NCBI RefSeq assembly: GCF_028289625.1 | Contig: NZ_JANQOM010000084.1 | Coordinates: 1 to 64,000, forward strand | DNA: 64,000 nucleotides | Reading direction: 5' to 3' | Source: Winogradskyella sp. | GTDB lineage: Bacteria; Bacteroidota; Bacteroidia; Flavobacteriales; Flavobacteriaceae | Part shown: one piece after another, positions 51,944-61,074 of the stretch | Layout: each line of letters opens with the position of its first letter | Numbering within the stretch: the first letter of the stretch is position 1 | Position numbers and translations under genes: made by a program | The notes under the pieces: model-generated | Told to the model about the DNA's origin: nothing | Databases searched by the model: none | What the model saw: only the letters and a program-made list of their open reading frames with translations

Positions 51944-53205
51944 TAAACGATAAAGTCTTATCCATAATATTAGGAGGTGGCCAGGGGTCTCGCTTATACC
52001 CATTGACGGAACAAAGATCAAAACCTGCTGTTCCTATTGCGGGTAAATACCGATTGGTAGACATTCCGATCTCTAATTGTATAAACTCCAGTATTAAACG
52101 TATGTATGTCTTAACGCAATTTAATTCTGCATCACTGAATAGACATATAAAAAACACGTATCATTTTAGCTTTTTTAGCTCGGCATTTGTAGATGTACTT
52201 GCTGCCGAACAAACTATTAAAAGTGATAAGTGGTTTCAAGGTACGGCGGATGCTGTGAGGCAAGGGATGCATCATTTTCTACAACACGACTTTGAATACG
52301 CGCTTATATTATCTGGTGACCAGCTTTATCAAATGGATTATAATGATATGATTGATGCACATATTGCATCTGGGGCAGATATTTCTGTGGGCACCTATCC
52401 AGTGACTGCAAAGGACGGAACCGCTTTTGGTATTTTAAAAACCGATGAAAACAACCAAATCACATCGTTTGTTGAGAAGCCTTCAATCGACGCCATAGTC
52501 GATTGGAAATCTGATGTAAGTGATGAGATGCGACAACAAGGACGGGAGTATTTGGGCTCTACGGGTATATACGTATTCAATAAGGATTTGTTAATTGAAT
52601 TAATGAATGATGAAAGTACCGTTGATTTTGGGAAGGAGATTATTCCTCAAAATATCGATAAACATAAGGTTATGAGCTTTCCGTTTGAAGGTTATTGGAC
52701 TGATATTGGAAACATAGACTCATTCTTTGAGGCTAACCTCGGGCTGACTGACGAAATTCCAAAATTCAATCTTTACGATTTGGATAATCGTATTTACACC
52801 AATGCTCGAATTTTACCTACGTCAAAGATTTCGGGTACCACACTAAATAAAGCTGTTATCGCGGAAGGGTGTCTAATACATGCTGCTACTATTGAAAAAT
52901 CCGTAATTGGTATTCGTTCTAGAATAGGTAAGGAGTCTATAGTTATCAATACGTATATGATGGGTAGTGACACCTATGAATCTTTAGAGGATATTGAAAA
53001 TAAAAAAATAGATGTATTAATAGGAATAGGAGAGCGCTGTTTTATTAAAAATACCATAATAGATAAAAATTGCCGAATTGGGGATGATGTGAAGATTAAT
53101 GGTGGACCGCATCTCGAAGATACTGAAACCGACAAATATGTCATTAAGGATGGCATTGTGGTCGTTAAGAAAGACGCTGTAATATTGCCAGGCACAATTA
53201 TTTGA
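51940..53205 (+). CDS. glgC: Glucose-1-phosphate adenylyltransferase
   Basis: 421 residues from ATG 51940 (overlapping the TGA of glgA). 'IILGGGQGSRLYPLTEQRSKPAVPIAGKYRLVDI' is the nucleotide-binding loop; 'YALILSGDQLYQMDY' the substrate site; 'FVEKPS' the Glu that binds the sugar; a C-terminal left-handed beta-helix domain from about residue 290 binds regulators. It makes ADP-glucose from ATP and glucose-1-phosphate for the neighbouring glycogen synthase. An upstream ATG at 51883 lies inside glgA and is not used. Confidence 0.96.
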   Translation: MINDKVLSIILGGGQGSRLYPLTEQRSKPAVPIAGKYRLVDIPISNCINSSIKRMYVLTQFNSASLNRHIKNTYHFSFFSSAFVDVLAAEQTIKSDKWFQGTADAVRQGMHHFLQHDFEYALILSGDQLYQMDYNDMIDAHIASGADISVGTYPVTAKDGTAFGILKTDENNQITSFVEKPSIDAIVDWKSDVSDEMRQQGREYLGSTGIYVFNKDLLIELMNDESTVDFGKEIIPQNIDKHKVMSFPFEGYWTDIGNIDSFFEANLGLTDEIPKFNLYDLDNRIYTNARILPTSKISGTTLNKAVIAEGCLIHAATIEKSVIGIRSRIGKESIVINTYMMGSDTYESLEDIENKKIDVLIGIGERCFIKNTIIDKNCRIGDDVKINGGPHLEDTETDKYVIKDGIVVVKKDAVILPGTII

Positions 53206-53294
53206 TAGTTTTTATTTATTACCGTAAAAGGAGTTTCAACTGACACGGCTAGTGTTTTTGACCTAATTAAGGTCATACTTACTTTTATATTGTT

Positions 53295-55481
53295 TCAAAT
53301 CAATTTTTGAAGTAATTGTCGTACCTGATTTGGGTCTTTTATTTGATACTTTGCCTTGGTTTTTGTAAAACCTACTTTGATAGTATAGGCGGATTCTGGT
53401 GCTTCTTCAAACATGTATTCATCGGTCCAATCATCGCCCAAAACCATGATAAAATCATAGTCATTTTGCGTAAGTAAACGACTTACAACCCTGCCTTTAT
53501 TAACGTTACTACTCTTAATTTCAATGACCTTATTTCCTTGCAGAATTGATAAGCCATTGTTGGCAACCATACTTGTAAGTACGGTATTGAGTTCCATGGT
53601 CCGGATTTTAGCAAGTTCAGGATCTGCAGTCCGATAATGCCAAGCGAGTGAGTAGTTTTTGGTTTCGATAAATGTGCTTGGTGTGCTATCCCTAAAGGTT
53701 TCCAATATAGGTCGTATGCTTTGCATCCAGTCAGTTTTTAAGCGTTCTAATTGAACCCATTCTTTCTTCTCATATAGCCACACACCGTGATCTGTTACTA
53801 GATTATACGGCTTATGACCAAACCAACGTTGAAAGGTGTCTTTATCGCGCCCACTAATTAAAACTAATGTCGACTGTTCTTGTAATTGGTCTAGTAGTTT
53901 AAACAAAGCTTCGTCTGGTTGCGCATCTTGTGGATTATCCTTAAAACCAACCAAAGTACCGTCATAATCCAAGAGTACAAGTTTTTTCTTCTTATTTTTA
54001 AAGTCTTCAATTAGATGATTCTCATAGTCACCTGATAGTTTTTTTGTAATTATAGCATTCTTTATTTGTTTTGTCGCTTCTAAAGATTTGAGAAACTCTT
54101 TAGCCCATTTCTCTACATCATAACGTTTTAAGCGTTTTTGTAAAAACTTAATACGGGTTTTTTGTTCTTCTAATGGCATGGTTAATGCGCGTTTAAGATT
54201 CCATGCAAAATTCTGAAAATTATTAGGGTTAATTAGTAATGCTTCGTTCATTTCCTTGGAGGCGCCGGCCATTTCACTTAAGATTAAGACACCATCGCCT
54301 TTGATTCTTGTTGCCACATATTCCTTGGCTACTAAATTCATCCCATCTCTTATGGGAGTAATCAAAGCAATATCCGAAGAGATATAGAGGTCAATCAAGT
54401 CTTCAAAAGGTAATGACCTGTAATAATACCAAATAGGTGTCCAACTGACTGTGGCAAACTTACCGTTTATCCTACCTACCAACTCGTCAGTTTCACGTTT
54501 TAATTTTTGATACTGTGGAACATTAGAACGTGATGGTACAGCCAACATAACCAATCGAACTTTTTCTTTATACTCAGGATATGTGTCGAGAAAATATTCA
54601 AAAGCCTTTATTCTATTGGGAATCCCCTTGGTATAGTCCATGCGGTCGATAGACAGAATCAATTTTTTATCTTCAGTAAGATGTTCTTCTAAACGTTTTC
54701 GAAGGTCAGACTTTTTAATAGTTTCACTATGATGTTTTAGAGCCGTATTGTAAAACTTATCATAGTCAATGCCCATAGGGAAAGAGTCAACCTTTATAAT
54801 TCGATCATGATAATTTATTTCATTGAAATTAACATCTAATCGAAGGATACGTTTTACGGAACTCAAAAAATGGCGTTCATAATCATAGGTGTGAAAACCC
54901 AATAGGTCTGCACCTAGCATACCTGTTAAAATTTCGGCACGCCACGGAAAGGTTCTAAAGATTTCATATGAAGGGAAGGGAATGTGTAAAAAGAAACCTA
55001 TGGTTGTATTCGGTTTTTTATCTTTGATAAGTTGTGGTAGCAGTAATAGTTGATAGTCATGAACCCAAACTGTATCACCATCCTCCAAGTTATCAATAAC
55101 GACTTCAGCAAACTTTTCGTTGGCGCGTTTATAGGCTTCCCATTCATGTTGCTCAAAATAGGTATATTCCATAAAGTAATGGAACAACGGCCAAAGCGCT
55201 CTATTGCTAAACCCTTCGTAGTAATCTTCAATATCTTCACTACTGAGGGGAACAGAAACGCATTTTGCATTTCTAATCTTAGTATCTACCTCTATGGAAA
55301 GTGCTGAATCAATCTCATCTTCTGGTATGCCAGACCAACCCACCCAAATACCATTTCCTTCTGCATGTACAGATTTCATTCCTGTTGCCAAGCCACCAAC
55401 ACTAGGAGTGATAGTCAATGAATTCTCATCTATAGCAACTTGAAGTGGTAAACGATTTGAAACAATAATAGTTTTATTCAT
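53295..55481 (-). CDS. Bifunctional trehalose-6-phosphate synthase/phosphatase
   Basis: 728 residues from ATG 55481; a TTG at 55499 is an alternative. Residues about 1-465 are GT20 synthase (OtsA): 'IIVSNRLPLQV', 'WPLFHYFMEY', 'VWVHDYQLLLLPQLI', 'FFLHIPFPSYEIFRTFPWR', 'IDRMDYTKGIPNRI', 'DGMNLVAKEYV'. Residues about 500-728 are HAD phosphatase (OtsB): 'VLLDYDGTLVGF', 'VLISGRDKDTF', 'ALVVGDD'-like 'MVLGDDWTDEYMF'. Together they convert UDP-glucose and glucose-6-phosphate to trehalose. The fused form occurs in several bacterial lineages and in plants. Confidence 0.94.
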   Translation of the reverse strand: MNKTIIVSNRLPLQVAIDENSLTITPSVGGLATGMKSVHAEGNGIWVGWSGIPEDEIDSALSIEVDTKIRNAKCVSVPLSSEDIEDYYEGFSNRALWPLFHYFMEYTYFEQHEWEAYKRANEKFAEVVIDNLEDGDTVWVHDYQLLLLPQLIKDKKPNTTIGFFLHIPFPSYEIFRTFPWRAEILTGMLGADLLGFHTYDYERHFLSSVKRILRLDVNFNEINYHDRIIKVDSFPMGIDYDKFYNTALKHHSETIKKSDLRKRLEEHLTEDKKLILSIDRMDYTKGIPNRIKAFEYFLDTYPEYKEKVRLVMLAVPSRSNVPQYQKLKRETDELVGRINGKFATVSWTPIWYYYRSLPFEDLIDLYISSDIALITPIRDGMNLVAKEYVATRIKGDGVLILSEMAGASKEMNEALLINPNNFQNFAWNLKRALTMPLEEQKTRIKFLQKRLKRYDVEKWAKEFLKSLEATKQIKNAIITKKLSGDYENHLIEDFKNKKKKLVLLDYDGTLVGFKDNPQDAQPDEALFKLLDQLQEQSTLVLISGRDKDTFQRWFGHKPYNLVTDHGVWLYEKKEWVQLERLKTDWMQSIRPILETFRDSTPSTFIETKNYSLAWHYRTADPELAKIRTMELNTVLTSMVANNGLSILQGNKVIEIKSSNVNKGRVVSRLLTQNDYDFIMVLGDDWTDEYMFEEAPESAYTIKVGFTKTKAKYQIKDPNQVRQLLQKLI

Positions 55482-55560
55482 AAAGATAATTTGCGCCAAA
55501 TGATAGTATTTCGTTAATTTAAGAAAATAAAAGCTTTTTGCTCTAAAAAGAAAGTGATAT

Positions 55561-57360
55561 ATGCAAAATTTAGATTATGGCATTATTGGCAACTGCAGAA
55601 GCGCGGCTCTGGTTTCCAAAACAGGGTCTGTGGATTGGTGCTGTTTACCGCAGTTTGATTCGCCATCGGTTTTTGGAAAGCTATTAGACAGCAATATCGG
55701 TGGGTCTTTTGGTTTTGAGGTAGATGATAGTTACCGTATTGATCAACACTACATTGAGAATACAGTTGTCTTGGTGACCAGATTTAGTAATGGACTGGAT
55801 GCTTTTGAAATTAGGGATTTCATGCCGAGATATTACAAGGAAAATGGCACATATCATTCTCCGCCAGAGTTTATACGATACGTAAAACACTTGTCTGGAA
55901 AACCTACGCTAAAAGTTAATTACAATCCCAAGTTAGAATATGCCAAGGGTGAGACCAAAACCTATATTAAACAAGACTTCGTGGTAAGCTTAACCGACAA
56001 TGAAGCTTATGATACCTTATTCCTATACACAGATGTTAATAAAGAAAAGCTCATTAATAGCGAAGAACTTGAGATTACATCAGATTATTTCTTTTTGGTA
56101 GGCTATCATGAAAAGTTATTTGTGCCTACGCTAAAAATGGCATTTTTAGAATATGAACGTACTAAAGTTTATTGGTTGAATTGGATGGAACGTACAACAT
56201 CCTATAAACAGTACAGCTCATACATAGCCCGAAGTGCTATGACCTTAAAGCTGCTCAGTTATGACAAAACGGGAGCTATCCTAGCGGCTGCGACTACGTC
56301 CTTACCAGAAACCATACGTGAAGTGAGAAATTGGGATTACCGCTTTTGCTGGATTCGTGATGCTTCAATGGTGATTAAAGTTATGTCATCTTTAGGGCAT
56401 AAAAATATAGCAAAGCGTTATTTGAAGTTTATTATCAATTTAATGCCAGACAAGGATGAGAAACTTCAAATTATGTATGGTATCAATGGTGAAAAAAAAT
56501 TAACTGAAAAATTCTTGGAGCATTTATCAGGTTATGAAAATTCAAGTCCTGTAAGGATAGGAAATGCGGCCTATAAACAAAAACAGAATGATATTTACGG
56601 TATCTTAATGGACATGATTTATCAATTGCTATTGAATTTTAGTAATGACATTGAAGATGGAGAGGCCTTATGGAACATTACAAAGGGTATAGTTTGGGTA
56701 GTGAATAAACACTGGCAAGAACCTGATAAAGGGATTTGGGAATTTAGGTCGGAAGATCAACACTTTACCTTCTCAAAAGTATTATGCTGGACAGCTGTAG
56801 ATAAGGCCATTAAAGTCGCTAAGTTGTTAGGGAAAACTTCAAAGTTAGCACGTTGGCAATTATTAGAAGAAGCCATAAGGGAGGATATTATGGTAAATGC
56901 TTGGAGTGATAAGGCTAAAGCTTTTACACAAGCCTATGACTCAGATGATTTAGATGCTTCTGTTCTTTTAATGGAGTCCTATGGCTTTATAGATGCCAAA
57001 CATCCTAAATACGTTAGCACTGTTAAAGCTATTGGGCGGGATTTGTCCCATAATGGGTTGTTATATCGTTATAAAAACAAAGATGATTTTGGATTGCCTT
57101 CATCTTCATTTACTATATGTACGTTTTGGTATATCAATAGCTTGTACAAAATTGGAGAGGAAAAGAACGCGGTTCAGCACTTTGAAAAGCTTTTATCATA
57201 TAGTAACCATTTAGGGCTGTTTAGTGAAGATTTGGATTTTGAAACGAAGCGATTATTAGGTAATTTTCCACAAGCCTATTCGCACCTTGCACTTATTGAA
57301 ACAGCAATCAATCTTTCTAAGATCACAAAGAATGAAAAGGTGAAAGATGTATTGTCTTAA
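55561..57360 (+). CDS. GH15-family glucanohydrolase (glucoamylase or trehalase)
   Basis: 599 residues: an N-terminal beta-domain ('LDYGIIGNCRSAALVSKTGSVDWCCLPQFDSPSVF') and an (alpha/alpha)6 barrel with 'TSLPETIREVRNWDYRFCWIRDASM' and, near the end, 'GLFSEDLDFE' (the second catalytic Glu). GH15 enzymes release glucose from alpha-glucans or, in some actinobacterial members, from trehalose. The neighbouring otsAB (79 bases away, divergent) supports a trehalase; the glycogen genes support a glucoamylase. No signal peptide is present, so it acts in the cytoplasm. Confidence 0.88.
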   Translation: MQNLDYGIIGNCRSAALVSKTGSVDWCCLPQFDSPSVFGKLLDSNIGGSFGFEVDDSYRIDQHYIENTVVLVTRFSNGLDAFEIRDFMPRYYKENGTYHSPPEFIRYVKHLSGKPTLKVNYNPKLEYAKGETKTYIKQDFVVSLTDNEAYDTLFLYTDVNKEKLINSEELEITSDYFFLVGYHEKLFVPTLKMAFLEYERTKVYWLNWMERTTSYKQYSSYIARSAMTLKLLSYDKTGAILAAATTSLPETIREVRNWDYRFCWIRDASMVIKVMSSLGHKNIAKRYLKFIINLMPDKDEKLQIMYGINGEKKLTEKFLEHLSGYENSSPVRIGNAAYKQKQNDIYGILMDMIYQLLLNFSNDIEDGEALWNITKGIVWVVNKHWQEPDKGIWEFRSEDQHFTFSKVLCWTAVDKAIKVAKLLGKTSKLARWQLLEEAIREDIMVNAWSDKAKAFTQAYDSDDLDASVLLMESYGFIDAKHPKYVSTVKAIGRDLSHNGLLYRYKNKDDFGLPSSSFTICTFWYINSLYKIGEEKNAVQHFEKLLSYSNHLGLFSEDLDFETKRLLGNFPQAYSHLALIETAINLSKITKNEKVKDVLS

Positions 57361-57455
57361 AAGCTAGTATACCCTAATAAATTATATTAGTCAACATTCA
57401 AACGTTATAGTGCTTACTCTATTCATAATGTCTTTTATATGTCAATAATGTATAG

Positions 57456-57463
57456 TACTTTCG
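57456..57463 (+). promoter_or_regulatory. Putative -7 element before glgE
   Basis: TACTTTCG resembles TAnnTTTG with one mismatch, 32 bases upstream of the glgE start. A clear -33 was not found. Confidence 0.35.
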
Positions 57464-57495
57464 TGGCATAAATAACAAAACAATCAACCAAAACT

Positions 57496-59436
57496 ATGCA
57501 TAACCAAAGGCGAGTAGTTATAGATGCAGTGAAACCTCAAATCAACTGCGGCGAGTTTTTCATAAAACGTATTGTAAATGAAATTGTTAATGTTGATGCC
57601 CATGTCATCGTAGATGGACATGATGTTATAGCTGCTTCAGTTTTATTTAAACACGAAAATGCCAAAAAATGGAGTGAGTCAAGAATGCACCTTGTTATTA
57701 ATGATGAATGGAAAGCTTCATTTAGAGTAGAGAAACAAGGATTTTATAGCTATAAGGTTCAAGGTTGGGTCGATCATGCATTAAACTGGCAGCATGGTAT
57801 AGAACGTAAAATTGATGATAATCAACATGTGAAATCTGAGCTATTGGAGGGTGTTTTGTATTTAAAGCCACTAATTAAAAAAGCAACAAAAGAAGAACAA
57901 CAATATCTTAAGTACTGCATTGAAGCTTTTGGTGATGAATCTAAATACAATGAGGCTATTAAGGAAGCCGTTAGCTCTGAGCTTCATGATATATTTGTGA
58001 AATACCCTGAAAAGCATTTGGCCAATGAGTCCAAAGAGCTGCAGATTTATGTCGATAGAAAAAAGGCCTTATTCAGCACTTGGTACGAATTTTTTCCTAG
58101 GTCTTCATCAGAGGTGCCAGGAAAACATGGCACGTTTAAGGATTGTGAGCGCTTGCTACCTAGAATAGCAGAAATGGGATTCGACACCTTATATTTTCCG
58201 CCAATTCATCCCATTGGAGAAGTCAATAGAAAGGGTAGAAATAATACAACTGATGCCAAGCCAGACGATTCAGGATCAACTTGGGGAATAGGGTCTAAAC
58301 ATGGTGGACATAAAGATATTCATCCACAATTGGGAACTGTTAACGAGTTTAAGGCTCTAGTTCAGAAAGCTAAAGACCTTAATTTAGAAGTGGCTATGGA
58401 CTATGCCTTGCAAGCTGCGCCAGACCATCCTTGGGTAACTGATCATCCAGATTGGTTTAAATGGCGACCAGACGGAACGGTTCAGTATGCGGAAAACCCT
58501 CCAAAAAAGTATCAGGATATTCTACCGATTTATTGGGAGGGCAAAGACTACAAAAATCTTTGGCAAGAGTGCTTAGATATCTTGCTCTACTGGATAGAAG
58601 AATGCGGTATTAACATATTTAGAGTCGATAATCCACATACTAAGCCTTATTATTTCTGGAATTGGGCAATTTCAGAAGTTAAAAAGAAGCATCCAGACGT
58701 TATATTTTTATCGGAAGCTTTTACAAAACCCAAAGTAATGCAGCAATTGGCCAAGCAAGGTTATACGCAATCCTATACGTATTTTACTTGGAGAAATTCA
58801 AAACACGAATTGACCGAGTACATAACAGAATTGACACAAACGGACCAGCGCGAATATATGCGTCCAAATTTCTGGCCAAATACCCCAGATATTAACCCAT
58901 ATCATTTACAGGCATCAAACGAGTCTAAATATATTCAAAGGTATGTGTTGGCGGCTACATTAAGTTCAAACATAGGTATTTATGGACCAGTATTTGAACA
59001 AATGCTTGACGAACCGATTCCTGGTAAAGAGGAATATTATATGTCTGAAAAGTTTGAGGTAAAGCACTACGATTGGTTTGTTCAAAATAAGTTGACGACT
59101 ATAATTTCTAAGGTTAATCATATTCGTCATCAGCATGAAGCACTTCAGCAGACAAACAATATTAAATTCTGTCATATTGGAAACGACAATCTCATGGCCT
59201 ATTACAAATGGAATGAGGCCAGAACCGATGAACTTTTAATCATTGTTAGTTTAGATCACTATTATGTGCAACAAGGCACAGTACAATTGCCATTAAATGA
59301 TCTTGGTATACACCCTGGCCATCAAATTACTGTTAATGATTTAGTTACAGGCAGTAGTTACAATTGGTACAACGAATGGAATTTTATAGAGTTGCATCCT
59401 ACACTACCTTTTCATATATTTAAAATCAATAAGTAA
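57496..59436 (+). CDS. glgE: Alpha-1,4-glucan:maltose-1-phosphate maltosyltransferase
   Basis: 646 residues. N-terminal beta domain (about 1-110) with 'VDAHVIVDGHDVIAASVLF'; GH13_3 barrel with 'AEMGFDTLYFPPIHPIGEVNRKGRNN', 'AMDYALQAAPDHPWVTDHPDWF', the nucleophile in 'FRVDNPHTKPYYFW', and the acid/base Glu in 'VIFLSEAFT'. The phosphate-binding features (K-G-R-N-N and the helical insertion at about 130-200) fit GlgE. It transfers maltose from maltose-1-phosphate to alpha-1,4-glucan. The maltokinase gene starts two bases after its stop. Confidence 0.95.
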   Translation: MHNQRRVVIDAVKPQINCGEFFIKRIVNEIVNVDAHVIVDGHDVIAASVLFKHENAKKWSESRMHLVINDEWKASFRVEKQGFYSYKVQGWVDHALNWQHGIERKIDDNQHVKSELLEGVLYLKPLIKKATKEEQQYLKYCIEAFGDESKYNEAIKEAVSSELHDIFVKYPEKHLANESKELQIYVDRKKALFSTWYEFFPRSSSEVPGKHGTFKDCERLLPRIAEMGFDTLYFPPIHPIGEVNRKGRNNTTDAKPDDSGSTWGIGSKHGGHKDIHPQLGTVNEFKALVQKAKDLNLEVAMDYALQAAPDHPWVTDHPDWFKWRPDGTVQYAENPPKKYQDILPIYWEGKDYKNLWQECLDILLYWIEECGINIFRVDNPHTKPYYFWNWAISEVKKKHPDVIFLSEAFTKPKVMQQLAKQGYTQSYTYFTWRNSKHELTEYITELTQTDQREYMRPNFWPNTPDINPYHLQASNESKYIQRYVLAATLSSNIGIYGPVFEQMLDEPIPGKEEYYMSEKFEVKHYDWFVQNKLTTIISKVNHIRHQHEALQQTNNIKFCHIGNDNLMAYYKWNEARTDELLIIVSLDHYYVQQGTVQLPLNDLGIHPGHQITVNDLVTGSSYNWYNEWNFIELHPTLPFHIFKINK

Positions 59437-59438
59437 AA

Positions 59439-61070
59439 ATGTCAAAGAAAAAATCCGAAACAGTCAATCTTAAAACACCGTACAATTTTGATGTACGTTG
59501 GGAAGAATTGATGGAAAATAAGGATTTTGTAAAGACTTTTTTATCCGATGTTTTAGAAGCGTATATCGTAAAGCAGCGCTGGTATGGTGGAAAGTCCAGT
59601 AAGCTCAAATACGTTGAATTGTCAGAATATTTTAGAATACAACAAAACGAAGAAGTCTATTATGGCTTAATCTTAGAGGTCAACTTCCAAGAGGCTTTTT
59701 ATCAACATTACTTTATACCAATTGCCTTTGTATCGGATGAGAGTTTTGCGAAAGACGATAGGATTCTACCCATTAGTATTCAAAATCAGGAAGGTTACAT
59801 TATTGACGCTATTAATTTGGAAGCATTCCGAAAAGTGGTTTTTGAGCGCATCCTAACAGCAGTGCCAAAAGACAATACGCGCGTACAATACCACAAAAGC
59901 ACTATTTTTAAGGACTGTCATTACGAATCGTCTCGTTTTATGGGAATGGAGCAAAGTAACACGTCCATTGTATATAACGAAAAATACGTATTAAAGTTTT
60001 TCAGAAGGATTTATGCAGATCGTAATCCGGATTATGAAATGAGTCGTTTCCTATCTGAGACAAAGGACTTCAAAAACACACCTGCATATTTAGGAAGTGT
60101 TCAGATTAAGGACCATGAAAATGTCAACATAACTATTGGTTTGATGCAAGAGATGGTACCTAACGATGGTGATGCTTGGGAGTACATGTTGAAAGAATTG
60201 CATAAGGTGTTCTCTAATCTTGAGTATAAAAAAATAGATATAGAGAAGTTGCCCAGAACCGAACAGTTTTTAAGATTGAGTATAAGGGATATACCACCAC
60301 AAATTATAGATTGGGCGGGTCTTAATGTGTTCAATAAAATCCAAAAACTGGCACAGCGAACAGCTGAGATGCATATTGCTCTTGGTTCTGAATTTGAGGA
60401 TACGGCATTCACGCCAACACGCTTTAATGGTGACTACACGGTTTGGTTGAAAAATAGATTGCTCTATCAATTCCAAAATCGTCTCAATTCCGTTGAGAAC
60501 AATCTTCACAAGCTAGATGGTTTGGCATTGGATTTGGCACAGGAATTTTTAGAACGGAAAAATGAAATTAGAAAGCGTTTCGTAGATTTCGACTGGACGA
60601 AACTCAAAGGTGAACGTCTTAGGGTACATGGTGACTATCATCTTGGTCAAATACTTGTTAAAGATGACGACTTTTATATTCTTGATTTCGAGGGAGAACC
60701 AGAAAGTACCATTAGGGATAGAAAAGTAAAACAACCACCATTAAAGGATGTGGCTGGTTTATTCCGGTCATTTCACTATGCTATTTACGCAACCATATTC
60801 AACAATGTAGATAAATACGTTTGTGAACAAGAACAACTCTTTACTGCCGGCGAAATACTTTATCAATATTTTATTGGCTTATTTTTAGGTACATATGTAG
60901 TTAGAATTCAAGATGCCAATATCAACATTGGCTATCAACAAGAACGTGTGTTTTTGTTGAAATATGCTATGCTGGAAAAAGCAGTATACGAGTTAGGTTA
61001 TGAGCTTAACTCTCGCCCAAGATGGGCAGTAATTCCATTAAAAGGAATTTCAAATATTATCAACCACTAG
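59439..61070 (+). CDS. Maltokinase-like protein (Mak/Pep2)
   Basis: 543 residues: an N-terminal cap domain 'YIVKQRWYGGKSSK' as in Mak and TreS-Mak fusions, and a C-terminal aminoglycoside-kinase-like lobe with 'RVHGDYHLGQILVKDDDFYILDFEGEP', where the catalytic Asp is in HGDYHLGQ and the Mg-binding Asp in DFEGEP. Its neighbour supports maltose phosphorylation to maltose-1-phosphate with ATP. It is not fused to trehalose synthase as in many bacteria. Confidence 0.88.
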   Translation: MSKKKSETVNLKTPYNFDVRWEELMENKDFVKTFLSDVLEAYIVKQRWYGGKSSKLKYVELSEYFRIQQNEEVYYGLILEVNFQEAFYQHYFIPIAFVSDESFAKDDRILPISIQNQEGYIIDAINLEAFRKVVFERILTAVPKDNTRVQYHKSTIFKDCHYESSRFMGMEQSNTSIVYNEKYVLKFFRRIYADRNPDYEMSRFLSETKDFKNTPAYLGSVQIKDHENVNITIGLMQEMVPNDGDAWEYMLKELHKVFSNLEYKKIDIEKLPRTEQFLRLSIRDIPPQIIDWAGLNVFNKIQKLAQRTAEMHIALGSEFEDTAFTPTRFNGDYTVWLKNRLLYQFQNRLNSVENNLHKLDGLALDLAQEFLERKNEIRKRFVDFDWTKLKGERLRVHGDYHLGQILVKDDDFYILDFEGEPESTIRDRKVKQPPLKDVAGLFRSFHYAIYATIFNNVDKYVCEQEQLFTAGEILYQYFIGLFLGTYVVRIQDANINIGYQQERVFLLKYAMLEKAVYELGYELNSRPRWAVIPLKGISNIINH

Positions 61071-61074
61071 ATTT

